DNA from: Rhizobium leguminosarum
GTDB lineage: Bacteria > Pseudomonadota > Alphaproteobacteria > Rhizobiales > Rhizobiaceae
Assembly (NCBI RefSeq): GCF_001679785.1
Contig: NZ_CP016293.1
Span: 186,001-250,000, forward strand
Length of the DNA: 64,000 nucleotides
Direction of reading: 5' to 3'
The notes under the pieces were generated by a model that did not search any database, had not been told where the DNA came from, and saw only the letters and a program-made list of their open reading frames with translations. Positions 1 through 8,984 of the stretch are shown piece after piece (position 1 is the stretch's first letter; each line of letters starts with the position of its first letter). The translations under genes and the position numbers were made by a program.

Positions 1-603
1 TTTGGCCAGCGCACCACCGGCAGCGGCACGACCATCCTCGCCAATGTCTATGTCAGCGCCGATTCCGTGGTCTTCCACCACAAGGGCTTCGAGCGGCCGA
101 CGACGATAGGCTCCGTCGGCCAGATCATCCATGCTGGCATCGATCTCGGTATCGCACGGGCGGCCTTTGCCGAAACGCTGGAGTTCGTCAGGACGAAATC
201 GCGCCCCTGGATGGATAGCGGCCTTGAGCGTGCCTCAGACGATCCGCTGACGATCGCCAAGGTTGGCCAGATCGCCATCCGGCTGGAAGCCGCAACGGCT
301 CTGGTGGAGCGCGCCGGCCACAAGGTCGATGCCGCGCAGGTCGAGACGACGGAGGAAAAGGTGATCGCGGCCACGCTGGCCGTCGCTGCGGCGAAGGTGC
401 TGACGACCGAAGTGGCGCTCGAGGCCTCGAACACGCTTTTCGAGCTTGCCGGAACCTCGTCGGTGCAAACAGGCCTCAATCTCGACCGCCACTGGCGCAA
501 TGCCCGCACCCATACGCTCCACGATCCCGTGCGTTGGAAATATCACGTCGTCGGCAACTACCATTTGAACGGCGTAGCGCCGCCGAAGAACGGCGCGCTC
601 TGA
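1..603 (+). CDS. Acyl-CoA dehydrogenase-fold flavin monooxygenase, DszC/SfnB-like (3' part)
   Basis: The frame is open from base 1, so the N-terminus lies outside the window; about 200 C-terminal residues are visible. They carry the WRNxRTHTLHDP motif near the C-terminus that is typical of the DszC/SfnB branch of acyl-CoA dehydrogenase-like, reduced-flavin-dependent monooxygenases. The same motif occurs in the convergent paralogue at 683-1891, and the two also share an RPW-x-SG-x-ERA-x-DDP segment. Such enzymes oxidise sulfur or nitrogen heteroatoms of small organics using FMNH2 from a separate reductase. Pairing with a DszA/NtaA-type enzyme at 5812 supports a role in opening organosulfur or related compounds. 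Substrate unknown. Confidence 0.8.
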   Translation, partial: FGQRTTGSGTTILANVYVSADSVVFHHKGFERPTTIGSVGQIIHAGIDLGIARAAFAETLEFVRTKSRPWMDSGLERASDDPLTIAKVGQIAIRLEAATALVERAGHKVDAAQVETTEEKVIAATLAVAAAKVLTTEVALEASNTLFELAGTSSVQTGLNLDRHWRNARTHTLHDPVRWKYHVVGNYHLNGVAPPKNGAL

Positions 604-624
604 AATTTCCCGCTCTTCCAGATG

Positions 625-658
625 AAAACCCCATTGCCGGCGCCGGCAATGGGGTTTT
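625..658. terminator. Bidirectional intrinsic terminator (perfect 34-bp palindrome)
   Basis: A perfect inverted repeat whose arms are AAAACCCCATTGCCGGC and its complement, with A and T runs on both sides. It lies between two convergent genes (stops at 603 and 683), so it can terminate transcription from either strand. Confidence 0.9.
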
Positions 659-682
659 TGCTTTCGATGAAAGGTGGCCGCC

Positions 683-1891
683 TCAGCTATAGAGGCTGAC
701 CTCCGGTATCTTGTCGTTCAGCACGAATTCGCCGACTTCCTTCGCCTTGTAGAAGACAGGATCGTGCAGCGTGTGGGTGCGGACATTGCGCCAGAACCGG
801 TCGAAACGGTACTTGTCGGCCGTCGAGCGCGCGCCCGTCAGCTCGAAGACGCGCGAGGTGATGTCGAGCGAGACATGGGTGGCGTGGACCTTGGCGGCAT
901 AGGCTTCCGCCGCCGCCTCGCCGCGCTCACGCGCGGTGACGTCGCGGCCGCGGGCAAGACCCGCCTGCACGGCAGCTGCGGCGTTGTCGGCAAGGGCCGT
1001 CGAAGCCTTCAGCGCGGCGGTGAATTCGCCGACGCGTTCGAGGATATAGGGATCATCCGCCGCCCGCTCGACACCGGAGGTGATCCACGGCCGGGTCGTG
1101 TCGCGGACGTAATCGACGGCTGCCTGCAGCGCGCCTTCCGCTGTGCCGAGATAAAAATTGACGAAGACCAGCTGGATGAACGGCGTATTGAAGGTCGACA
1201 ATACTGGCGGCGCCACGTCGGGTGCAGCCGGCGCGCCAACGAAATCCTCCTCGTAAACGGGGAAATCATGAAATTCGACGCTACCGCTGTCCGACAGGCG
1301 CTGGCCGATATTGTCCCAGTCGTCATTGGCGACGTAACCTTGACGATTGGTCGGCACGGCGAAACCGGCTATCTTGTCGTCGAGCGTCGCATTGGCATTG
1401 ATATAGTCGGACACCCGAGCCGCCGTGGAAAAGGACTTGCGTCCGTTCAGCACATAGCCGTTGCCGCGACGGGTGAGCACCAGCCCGGGATCGCGCGGAT
1501 TGACGGCCGCCCCCCAATAGAGGTTCCTGGCGACCGTATCGCTGCCCAGCGCATGAGCGCGCGCCGCATCGAGGGCCCAATAGATGTACTGGCTGTTGAC
1601 GTAGTGGTAGCCGAGCAGCTGGCCGATCGAGCTCTCGCCACGGGCGAGAATGCGCACCAGCCTAAGCCCGTCGACCCAATCGAGGCCACCGCCACCGATT
1701 TGCGTGGGATGCAGCGCATTGAGCAGCCCGGCATTCTTCAATTTGACGATCTCAGCGAGCGGCGGACGGCCTTCGCGGTCGAGGTCTGCGCCGCGCCGCG
1801 ACAGGTCGGCAGAGATCTCCTCGGCACGGGCAAAGAGGTCTTCGCGCGTCGGATTTCGGCTGGCCGCGAAGATGACATTGGATTGGCTCAT
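683..1891 (-). CDS. DszC/SfnB-like flavin-dependent monooxygenase (acyl-CoA dehydrogenase fold)
   Basis: 402 aa, the normal length for the family. The N-terminal helical domain, middle beta domain (NGRKSFSTAA near residue 150) and C-terminal four-helix domain follow in order, ending with the DRFWRNVRTHTLHDP motif characteristic of SfnB/DszC-like heteroatom monooxygenases rather than beta-oxidation dehydrogenases. The start is supported by a GGAG about eight bases upstream. It lies downstream of the ABC binding protein at 1970-3016 on the same strand and is probably cotranscribed with it. Likely an FMNH2-dependent oxygenase of a sulfur- or nitrogen-containing compound delivered by the neighbouring importers; the substrate is not readable from sequence. 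Confidence 0.82.
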   Translation of the reverse strand: MSQSNVIFAASRNPTREDLFARAEEISADLSRRGADLDREGRPPLAEIVKLKNAGLLNALHPTQIGGGGLDWVDGLRLVRILARGESSIGQLLGYHYVNSQYIYWALDAARAHALGSDTVARNLYWGAAVNPRDPGLVLTRRGNGYVLNGRKSFSTAARVSDYINANATLDDKIAGFAVPTNRQGYVANDDWDNIGQRLSDSGSVEFHDFPVYEEDFVGAPAAPDVAPPVLSTFNTPFIQLVFVNFYLGTAEGALQAAVDYVRDTTRPWITSGVERAADDPYILERVGEFTAALKASTALADNAAAAVQAGLARGRDVTARERGEAAAEAYAAKVHATHVSLDITSRVFELTGARSTADKYRFDRFWRNVRTHTLHDPVFYKAKEVGEFVLNDKIPEVSLYS

Positions 1892-1969
1892 GGGCGGAAC
1901 TCCAATTCTCCAAAAAGATGATCCGGCGGGAGCCGCACGCTTCCGCCGGAAGGATCGAAGCGCGAGCTC

Positions 1970-3016
1970 TCAGAACAGCTTGTCCGGGATCCAGCTGGCT
2001 GTTGCCGCATCGCTCGTGCTGAAGGCCGGGATCTTTTCGGCCAGTTCCTCGATCGTCTTGACGCCGGCTGCACGCAGGCTTTCCTGCGTCAGAAGCGTCG
2101 GCTTCACGGTGATTTGGTGGGGAACCGTCTGCCCGGCGATTTCGAGTGCTGCGGCGCGAATGGAGACGGCGCCGACGACGGCGGGATTGGTCGCGACGGT
2201 CGCGACCCACGGGCTGCCCTCCTCGGTGATTTCCTGGATATCGGCCGTCGAGACGTCGGCCGAATAGATCTTGAGCTTGCTTGCTATGCCGAGATCATTG
2301 GCGGCGAGCTTCACGCCGCGGGCGAATTCGTCATAGGGGGCGAAGACGACCGATATATCGGGATTGGCGGTTAGCACGGCCTTCGCCTGATCGGCAGTCG
2401 AAGTCGCCGTCGTGTCGCTGACATTGCCGAAACGGGCCTTTTCGACCACGCCTTTATTGTCCGACTTGAACTTATCCCAGACTTCGTTGCGGCGGTCGAG
2501 CGGCGCAAAGCCGGCGACATAGACATAACCGGCGTTGAAGCTGTTGCCGTTGTCCTTCACCACCTGTTCGAGCGCCAGTGACGCGAGTTCGTGATCGCTC
2601 TGCTCCACCTGCGGAATCTTGGGATTGTTGAGGTTGACGTCGAAGGCCACGACCTTGATGCCCTTGTCGAGCGCCTGTTGCGCGACGTCGCCGAGCGATT
2701 CCGGCAGGCCATGATCGATGACGATGCCGGAGACGCCGAGATTGATCGCCTGCAGGATCTGTTCGCGCTGCTCGGCGGCATCCTGCCGGCCGGGGAAAAT
2801 GCGCAGGTCGATATCCAGCGCCTTGGCCTGGGCTTCAGCCCCTGCCTGGTAGGCCTGGAAGAAATCGCCGGCCGAGATGTAGCTGATCAGCGCTACTTTG
2901 ACGCCGCCCTTGTCGAAAGGGGCAGGAGCGCCGGACAGACCGTCGGCTTTTGCGCCTTGAATGAAAATGAACGGAATGACGGCGGCAGACAGTGCGAGCC
3001 GTGCGAGGGATTTCAT
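1970..3016 (-). CDS. Sugar-type (ribose/xylose class) ABC transporter substrate-binding protein
   Basis: 348 aa with a Sec signal peptide (MKSLARLALSAAVIPFIFIQ, cleaved near AKA-DG) followed by a periplasmic-binding-protein fold of the ribose-binding (Peripla_BP_4) class. An AAGGAA ribosome-binding site precedes the ATG. It captures a small ligand in the periplasm for the ATPase and permease at 3252-5794. Those partners are encoded divergently, so this importer is split over both strands of one intergenic region. Together with the monooxygenase downstream this hints at a non-sugar ligand, since ribose-type binding proteins also serve autoinducers, sulfonates and polyols. Ligand unknown. Confidence 0.85.
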   Translation of the reverse strand: MKSLARLALSAAVIPFIFIQGAKADGLSGAPAPFDKGGVKVALISYISAGDFFQAYQAGAEAQAKALDIDLRIFPGRQDAAEQREQILQAINLGVSGIVIDHGLPESLGDVAQQALDKGIKVVAFDVNLNNPKIPQVEQSDHELASLALEQVVKDNGNSFNAGYVYVAGFAPLDRRNEVWDKFKSDNKGVVEKARFGNVSDTTATSTADQAKAVLTANPDISVVFAPYDEFARGVKLAANDLGIASKLKIYSADVSTADIQEITEEGSPWVATVATNPAVVGAVSIRAAALEIAGQTVPHQITVKPTLLTQESLRAAGVKTIEELAEKIPAFSTSDAATASWIPDKLF

Positions 3017-3081
3017 CGTCGCGTTCCTTTTAGCAATCGGGAGCGTCGTCTGACAGGTCTGGCAGCCCTCGCGACGCGTCG

Positions 3082-3098
3082 GATTATTAGATATAATC
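3082..3098. promoter_or_regulatory. Inverted repeat GATTAT-N5-ATAATC with embedded TATAAT in a divergent promoter region
   Basis: In the 235-bp gap between the divergent binding-protein and ATPase genes the arms GATTAT (3082-3087) and ATAATC (3093-3098) form a 17-bp dyad. A perfect TATAAT at 3092-3097 could be the -10 element for the rightward operon; no convincing -35 is visible, which would suit an activated promoter. The remaining 150 bases to the start at 3252 show nothing else distinct. Confidence 0.35.
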
Positions 3099-3251
3099 TC
3101 TATGTTTTTAGTAGAGTAAATGATCCGATTTTACGGGCTGTGGGAGATTCTTTGTTTCCCGAGGGCAGTTCGCCGGGGAAAGCCGTGCCTGGAGTTCGAC
3201 CGCCCGGACAGGGCACACTCCGGCTTCGATTGCAGTCCCGGACCTTTATCG

Positions 3252-4736
3252 ATGCCGCTTCTTCACATTGAAAATATCACCCGCAGTTTTGGGTCGACGC
3301 GGGCGCTTGCCGGCGCTGATTTTTCTATGGAACGCGGCGAGATCGTGGCGCTGATGGGCGCAAACGGCGCGGGCAAATCGACGCTGGTCAAGATCCTTTC
3401 CGGCGTGCTTCCGGCCGATGGCGGCATGGTCAGTCTCGATGGCCGCGCCTTCGCGCCGCGTAGCCCGGCTGAAGCAGCAAGGGCCGGTGTCGTCACGGTG
3501 CATCAGTCGACGGATCTCGTCGGCGCGGCCGGCCTGACCGTTGCCGATGCCCTGCTGCTCAACCGGTTTGCCGATCGCAGCACACCCTTCTTCGTCTCGC
3601 GCGCCGGCATCCGCCGCGCCGCGCAGTCCATGCTCGATGCCGCGGGCTTCACCCTGCCGCTGGACCGTGATTTCGGTGACCTCGCCAGCGCCGATCGGCA
3701 ACTGGTGGCGATCGCCCGGGCGCTTGCCAACCGCGCCGATCTCCTCATCCTCGACGAGCCGACGGCAAGCCTTTCCGGAGAGGAAAGCCGCCGCCTCTTC
3801 GATATTCTGCTGAGGCTTCGCAAGCGCGGACTGGCGATCCTCTATATCTCGCACCGTACCGCCGATCTCGAAGCCATCGCCGACCGCGCGCTTGTCATGC
3901 GCGGCGGCCGCGTCGTCGGCACCTTCGCGCGGCCGATCGATTTTTCGAGGGCCATCGAGACGATGATCGGCCGCAGACTGGATGCGGCTCGGCCGGATGC
4001 GCGGCCTGCGACCGGGCCAGTGATTTTCGAGATGCGCGATATCAGACTGCTCTCTGGGGCCGCCTCCTTCGATCTGTCATTGCATGAGGGTGAGGTGGTG
4101 GCGGTGACCGGGGTGCTCGGCGCCGGCAAGAGCCGGCTGCTGTCGGCGATCTTCGGGGTGACGGCGCTTGCCGGCGGCGCGATGTTCCTCGGGGGCCGGC
4201 CCTATCGGCCGAACAACCCCGCTGAAGCGATCGCCGCAGGTGTGGCGATGGCGGCCGAAGATCGTCATCGCTCCTCGCTGATGCCGCCGGCATGGCCGGG
4301 CCATTCGCTGTCGGCGACCATCAGCCTGCCGCATCTTGGCAAATGGTATCCGCGCGGTTTCCTTGTCGGCGGCCGCGAGCGACGCGAAGCCGAACAGGCA
4401 ATCGCCCGTCTCGGCATCAAGGCCGCGGGTCCGCTCGCCTCGGTCTGGTCGCTGTCCGGAGGCAACCAGCAGAAGGCGGTGATTGCCCGGTGGGAAGCGG
4501 AACCGAGCTGGCTGCTGCTGCTCGACGAACCCTTCCAAGGTGTCGACGTCGGCGCCCGGCACGACATCATCCGGGCAATCCGCGCCCGCACCGACCGGGC
4601 GACGCTGATTGCGACCTCCGACCCGGAGGAGGCCTATGAGGTGGCCGACCGCATCCTCGTCATCGACCGCCACGTGTTGAAGCCCGCTGCAGGCGGAATT
4701 GCCACTCCTTCCGCCATTCAGGGAATATCCGCATGA
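3252..4736 (+). CDS. Sugar-type ABC transporter ATP-binding protein (two NBDs, RbsA/XylG class)
   Basis: 494 aa from the ATG at 3252 (MPLLHIENI). An in-frame extension to 3120 exists but has no family similarity and crosses the promoter region, so the shorter start is chosen. Two fused nucleotide-binding domains are present: Walker A GANGAGKST near residue 36 with Walker B LLILDEPTAS, and a second degenerate P-loop GVLGAGKSR with signature LSGGNQQKAVIARW. The first-domain signature is divergent (LASADRQLVAIARA). This is the standard form of the ribose/galactose importer ATPase. The stop overlaps the permease start by four bases. It energises uptake of whatever the divergent binding protein captures. 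Confidence 0.88.
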   Translation: MPLLHIENITRSFGSTRALAGADFSMERGEIVALMGANGAGKSTLVKILSGVLPADGGMVSLDGRAFAPRSPAEAARAGVVTVHQSTDLVGAAGLTVADALLLNRFADRSTPFFVSRAGIRRAAQSMLDAAGFTLPLDRDFGDLASADRQLVAIARALANRADLLILDEPTASLSGEESRRLFDILLRLRKRGLAILYISHRTADLEAIADRALVMRGGRVVGTFARPIDFSRAIETMIGRRLDAARPDARPATGPVIFEMRDIRLLSGAASFDLSLHEGEVVAVTGVLGAGKSRLLSAIFGVTALAGGAMFLGGRPYRPNNPAEAIAAGVAMAAEDRHRSSLMPPAWPGHSLSATISLPHLGKWYPRGFLVGGRERREAEQAIARLGIKAAGPLASVWSLSGGNQQKAVIARWEAEPSWLLLLDEPFQGVDVGARHDIIRAIRARTDRATLIATSDPEEAYEVADRILVIDRHVLKPAAGGIATPSAIQGISA

Positions 4737-5794
4737 CGACGATCGATGACGACACTCTTCCGCAGGCAAGCGTCCGGCCGAAGGCATCGCCGCAAGCCGA
4801 TAACGGCCGTCTCGCAGCCCTCGGGGCGTTCCTGCGGGCGGGCGCGGTGTTCATCCTGCTGGCGCTGCTCATCGTCGGCTTCACCATTGCCCAACCCGCC
4901 TTCATCAATATCGCCAATCTGATGAGCATCCTGCAGGCGGTGTCCGTCGTCGCCATTCTCGGCGCCGGCGTCACCGTCACACTGGCCGTCGGCGGTTTCG
5001 ATCTGTCGATCGGCGCGGTCGCCGCATCGAGCGTGATGGCGGCCAGCTATGCGATGATCGTCTGGGGCCTTGATGCCTATGCGACGGTGCCGCTGGTGCT
5101 CGCCTTCGGTGCCTTGGTCGGTCTCGTCAACGCCTTCCTCATCGTGCGCCTGAAGGTGCCGGATCTCTTGGCGACGCTGGCGATGATGTTCCTGCTTTCC
5201 GGCCTGCAGCTGATCCCGACCGCTGGCCGGTCGATTTCGGCCGGCCTCACCCTGCCCGACGGCTCGAAGGCGACCGGCGCCTACGATCCGGCCTTTTTGC
5301 TGATCGGCCGCTACAGCATCCTCGGCACCCTGCCCGTTTCGGTGGTGCTGATGGCAGCGGTCGCCATCGCACTCTTCATTCTCACCGAACGCACCCGCAT
5401 CGGCCGGCTACTGTTTGCGACCGGCGGCAACGAGGTCGCGACCCGGCTTGCCGGCGCCTCGACGGTGCGGCTGAAGACGCTCGCCTATGTCCTATCGGGC
5501 ACGCTGGCATCGCTCGGTGGCGTCGTCATCGCCGCTCGCGTCGGGCGTGGCGACATTTCCTCCGGCGGTTCGCTGCTGATGGATTCGGTCGCCGCCGCGC
5601 TGATCGGCTTTGCCGTCTTCAATCTGCGGCGTCCGAACGTGCTCGGCACCATTGCCGGCGCCGTCTTCGTCGGCGTGCTGCTCAATGGTCTCACCATGCT
5701 GAACGCCCCTTATTACACCCAGGATTTCGTCAAGGGCGCCGTGCTCGTCGGAGCCTTAGCGCTGACCTACGGCCTCGGCCGCAGCAATCCCTAA
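4733..5794 (+). CDS. Sugar-type ABC transporter permease (RbsC class)
   Basis: 353 aa, about ten hydrophobic segments, with the family hallmark GGFDLSIGAVAASSVM near residue 85 and a late GGV-VIAARVGRGD segment, as in RbsC/XylH permeases. The start overlaps the ATPase stop (ATGA). It presumably forms a homodimeric channel with the ATPase at 3252. It is followed after 17 bases by the DszA/NtaA-like monooxygenase, so transport and oxidation are cotranscribed. Confidence 0.87.
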   Translation: MTTIDDDTLPQASVRPKASPQADNGRLAALGAFLRAGAVFILLALLIVGFTIAQPAFINIANLMSILQAVSVVAILGAGVTVTLAVGGFDLSIGAVAASSVMAASYAMIVWGLDAYATVPLVLAFGALVGLVNAFLIVRLKVPDLLATLAMMFLLSGLQLIPTAGRSISAGLTLPDGSKATGAYDPAFLLIGRYSILGTLPVSVVLMAAVAIALFILTERTRIGRLLFATGGNEVATRLAGASTVRLKTLAYVLSGTLASLGGVVIAARVGRGDISSGGSLLMDSVAAALIGFAVFNLRRPNVLGTIAGAVFVGVLLNGLTMLNAPYYTQDFVKGAVLVGALALTYGLGRSNP

Positions 5795-5811
5795 TTCCAA
5801 GGAAGAAAAAC

Positions 5812-7209
5812 ATGACTCGCGAAATCAGGCTGAACGCCTTCGATATGAATTGCGTCGGACACCAGTCGCCGGGGCTCTGGCGCCATCCGCGCGACAAGTC
5901 CTGGACCTACAAGGATCTCGACTACTGGGTGCATCTGGCAAAGACGCTGGAGCGCGGCAGGTTCGACGGGCTGTTCATCGCCGACGTGCTCGGCGTCTAC
6001 GATGTGCTGAACGGCAATGTCGATGCCGCACTGCGCCATTCGGCGCAGGTGCCGGTCAACGATCCGCTGCAACTGATCCCGACCATGTCCTATGAGACCG
6101 AGCACCTCGGCTTCGGCCTGACGGCGTCGCTTTCCTTCGAGCATCCCTACACCTTCGCCCGCCGCATATCGACACTCGACCATCTGACCAAAGGGCGTGT
6201 CGGCTGGAATATCGTCACCTCCTACCTGAACAGCGGCGCGCTCAATATCGGCCAGCCGGCGCAGACGAAGCATGATGACCGATACGACCTCGCCGAGGAA
6301 TATCTCGAGGTCTGCTACAAGCTCTGGGAGGGAAGCTGGGAGGACGGCGCGGTCGTCCGCGACCGGGAAACCGGCATCTTCACCCATCCGGAAAAAGTCC
6401 ATCCGATCCGCCATTCCGGCAAGCATTTCAACGTGCCCGGCATTCACTTGAGCGAACCCTCGCCGCAGCGCACGCCGGTGCTCTACCAGGCCGGCGCTTC
6501 CAGCCGCGGCAAGGATTTCGCCGGCGCCCATGCCGAGTGCATCTTCGTCGCGTCGCCATCGAAGGCCGTGCTGAAGCGCTACGTCGCCAATGTTCGCGAG
6601 GCGGCCGAACGCGTCGGCCGCAACCCGCGCGAAATCCTTGCCTTCAATCTGCAGACCGTGATCCTCGGCGAGACCGACGCGGAGGCGCAGCGGAAGTTCA
6701 ACGAATACCGCAAATACGCCTCCTTCGAAGGAGCGCTGACGCTGATCTCCGGCTGGACCGGCATCGATTTCGGCCAGTTCGGGCCGGACGAGGCGCTGCG
6801 GCACCGCCATACCAATGCGGTGCAATCGGCCGTCGAGACCTTCACGACCATCGATCCCACCAAGGAATGGACGGTGCGTGAAATGGCCGAGTGGGTCGGC
6901 ATCGGCGGTTTCGGCCCGGTTTTCGTCGGCTCGCCGCAAACGGTCGCCGATCTGATGCAGGAATGGATCGAGGATACCGATGTCGACGGCTTCAACCTTG
7001 CCTATGCCGTGACGCCCGAGAGTTTCGAGGATGCCGTCGACCTGCTGGTGCCGGAACTGCAAAAGCGCGGCGTCTACAAGACCGACTACGCCAAGGGAAC
7101 GCTGCGGGAAAAACTCGGGGGAGCGGGGCCGCGGCTCATCGCGCCGCATCCGGGGGCGGCCTATCGCAATCTTTTCGCCGAGCCCAGGCGCCAAGCCGCC
7201 AGCGGTTGA
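5812..7209 (+). CDS. LLM-class flavin-dependent monooxygenase, NtaA/SnaA/DszA subfamily
   Basis: 465 aa, matching the 440-470 aa length of the NtaA/SnaA/DszA/SoxA monooxygenases (bacterial luciferase-like TIM barrel). Visible family features are the N-terminal LNAFDMNCVGHQSPGLWRHP segment, RISTLDHLTKGRVGWNIVTS in the flavin-binding part, and the QAGASSRGKDFA phosphate-binding loop. These enzymes use FMNH2 made by a partner reductase, which is not in the window, to cleave C-S or C-N bonds in sulfones, aminopolycarboxylates and similar molecules. Its position between two ABC importers and near two DszC-like enzymes suggests stepwise oxidation of an imported organosulfur or amine compound. AAGGAAG precedes the start. 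Confidence 0.87.
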   Translation: MTREIRLNAFDMNCVGHQSPGLWRHPRDKSWTYKDLDYWVHLAKTLERGRFDGLFIADVLGVYDVLNGNVDAALRHSAQVPVNDPLQLIPTMSYETEHLGFGLTASLSFEHPYTFARRISTLDHLTKGRVGWNIVTSYLNSGALNIGQPAQTKHDDRYDLAEEYLEVCYKLWEGSWEDGAVVRDRETGIFTHPEKVHPIRHSGKHFNVPGIHLSEPSPQRTPVLYQAGASSRGKDFAGAHAECIFVASPSKAVLKRYVANVREAAERVGRNPREILAFNLQTVILGETDAEAQRKFNEYRKYASFEGALTLISGWTGIDFGQFGPDEALRHRHTNAVQSAVETFTTIDPTKEWTVREMAEWVGIGGFGPVFVGSPQTVADLMQEWIEDTDVDGFNLAYAVTPESFEDAVDLLVPELQKRGVYKTDYAKGTLREKLGGAGPRLIAPHPGAAYRNLFAEPRRQAASG

Positions 7210-7252
7210 GGAAATAATGGCTGGGTGACAAAAAAGTGTCTCGCCCAGTCTG

Positions 7253-7315
7253 GCCATTCGAATTTAATTTCTATGATAATCGGCATTTCACCCTGAATAT
7301 GGGCATTCGAATTTT
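7253..7315. repeat. Direct repeat CATTCGAATTT ahead of the peptide-type importer
   Basis: Two copies of (G/C)CATTCGAATTT, each containing the palindrome TTCGAA, lie about 49 bases apart (7254-7266 and 7303-7315), just upstream of the binding-protein gene at 7334. The spacing is close to five helical turns, as for paired regulator sites. An imperfect CTGGG...CCCAG hairpin at about 7221-7248 precedes them and could terminate the upstream unit. Function is inferred only. Confidence 0.4.
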
Positions 7316-7333
7316 CGGCGATCAGGAGGGGTC

Positions 7334-8944
7334 ATGACCGTATCATCTATCTCGCGGCGCACGCTGATGAAGGGCACTGCCCTGCTGCTTGCCTCGACGG
7401 CGCTCGCCCGGCAGGCGCTCGCGCAGACCGCGTCCGGCGGCGGCCGGCTGATCGTTGCGGCCGATTCCGAGCCGAAGAACCTCAACCCTGCCATCGTCGC
7501 CTCGAACGGCGTCTTCTTCGTCGCAAGCAAGGTGATCGAGCCGCTCGCCGAAGCGTCGTTCGACGGCAAGGACGGGCTTTCACCGCGCCTCGCCACCTCC
7601 TGGGAGGGCTCGGATGACGGCCTCTCGGTCACCTTCAAGCTGCGCGACGGCGTCACCTGGCACGATGGCAAGCCGTTCACCTCGGTCGATGTCGCCTTCT
7701 CCGCGCTCAACATCTGGAAACCGCTGCAGAATCTCGGCCGCCTGGTCTTCGCCAATCTCGAAGCCGTCGATACGCCCGATGATTACACCGCGATCTTCCG
7801 TTTCTCCAAGCCGACCCCGTTCCAGTTGATCCGCAACGCACTGCCTGTTGTCACCAGCGTCGTCGCCAAGCACATTTTCGACGGCACCGACATCGCGACC
7901 AACCCGGCCAACAACACGCTGATCGGCACCGGTCCGTTCAAGTTCGCCGAGCACAAGCCAGGCGAATATTACCGGCTGACGCGCAACGAGAATTACTGGG
8001 ACAAAGACCAACCGAAACTCGACGAGATCATCTTCCGGGTGCTGCCCGATCGCGAGTCGGCGGGTGCAGCACTCGAAGCTGACGAGATCCAGCTTGCCGC
8101 CTTCTCGGCGGTGCCGCTCGCCGATCTCGGCCGCATCTCCAAGGTCGAAGGCATCAAGGTGATTTCGAAGGGCTATGAGGCCCTGACCTATCAGCTCGTC
8201 GTCGAGATCAATCATCGCCGCAAGGAATTGGCCGACCTCAGGGTGCGCCAAGCAATCGCCCAGGCGATCGACAAGAAATTCGTGGTCGACACGATCTTCC
8301 TCGGTTATGCCGCCGCCTCGACCGGCCCGGTGCCGAAGAATGCGCCGGAGTTCTATACATCCGATGTCGCGACCTATGCGTTCGACCCTGCGGCCGCCAA
8401 CGATATCCTCGACAAGGCAGGATACAAGCAAGGACCGGATGGCAACCGCTTTACGCTGAAGCTTCGCCCCGCGCCCTATTTCAACGAGACCCGGCAGTTC
8501 GGCGATTACCTTCGCCAGGCGCTCGCCGTCATCGGCATCAACGCGGAGATCGTCAATGCCGATGCGGCCGCGCACCAAAAGGCTGTTTATACCGACCACG
8601 ACTTCGACCTTGCCGTCGGTCCGCCGGTCTTCCGTGGCGATCCGGCGATCTCCACCACCATTCTCGTCCAGTCCGGCACGCCAGCCGGCGTGCCCTTCTC
8701 CAACCAGGGCGGCTACGTCAATCCGGAGCTCGACAAAATCATCAAGCAGGCCTCCGAGACCGTTGACACAGCGGCGCGCACCGATCTCTACCGCAAGTTC
8801 CAGCAGCTCGTCGCAGCCGATCTGCCGCTGATCAACGTCGCGGAATGGGGTTTCATCACCGTCGCGCGCGACAGCGTGCTCAACGTCGCGGACAATCCGC
8901 GCTGGGCCGTCTCGAACTGGGGCGATACGGCGCTGCAATCGTGA
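7334..8944 (+). CDS. Peptide/nickel-type ABC transporter substrate-binding protein (SBP family 5), Tat-exported
   Basis: 536 aa, family 5 (DppA/OppA-like) binding protein. The N-terminus SISRRTLMKGTALLL is a twin-arginine signal followed by a hydrophobic stretch and an ALAQ cleavage site, so export is probably folded via Tat. The mature part shows family landmarks such as WEGSDDGLSVTFKLRDGVTWHDGKPFTS near residue 100. A GGAGGGG ribosome site precedes the ATG. It heads a five-gene importer (to 12374). Members bind peptides, opines, metals, or thioether and glutathione-like compounds; given the oxygenases nearby the ligand may be a modified amino acid or sulfur compound. Confidence 0.87.
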   Translation: MTVSSISRRTLMKGTALLLASTALARQALAQTASGGGRLIVAADSEPKNLNPAIVASNGVFFVASKVIEPLAEASFDGKDGLSPRLATSWEGSDDGLSVTFKLRDGVTWHDGKPFTSVDVAFSALNIWKPLQNLGRLVFANLEAVDTPDDYTAIFRFSKPTPFQLIRNALPVVTSVVAKHIFDGTDIATNPANNTLIGTGPFKFAEHKPGEYYRLTRNENYWDKDQPKLDEIIFRVLPDRESAGAALEADEIQLAAFSAVPLADLGRISKVEGIKVISKGYEALTYQLVVEINHRRKELADLRVRQAIAQAIDKKFVVDTIFLGYAAASTGPVPKNAPEFYTSDVATYAFDPAAANDILDKAGYKQGPDGNRFTLKLRPAPYFNETRQFGDYLRQALAVIGINAEIVNADAAAHQKAVYTDHDFDLAVGPPVFRGDPAISTTILVQSGTPAGVPFSNQGGYVNPELDKIIKQASETVDTAARTDLYRKFQQLVAADLPLINVAEWGFITVARDSVLNVADNPRWAVSNWGDTALQS

Positions 8945-8984
8945 TAGGATCGACGGCAATTCTCTTCCAGAGGCCCTGTCCGGC

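Noticed and set aside
674..1921. Long plus-strand ORF opposite the DszC-like gene
   Set aside because: Antisense shadow typical of high-GC DNA; arginine-rich with no recognisable domain, while the minus-strand frame is a clear family member.
3120..3251. N-terminal extension of the sugar-type ATPase to an ATG at 3120
   Set aside because: The extra 44 codons have no family similarity and cover the likely leader; the family starts at the 3252 ATG.
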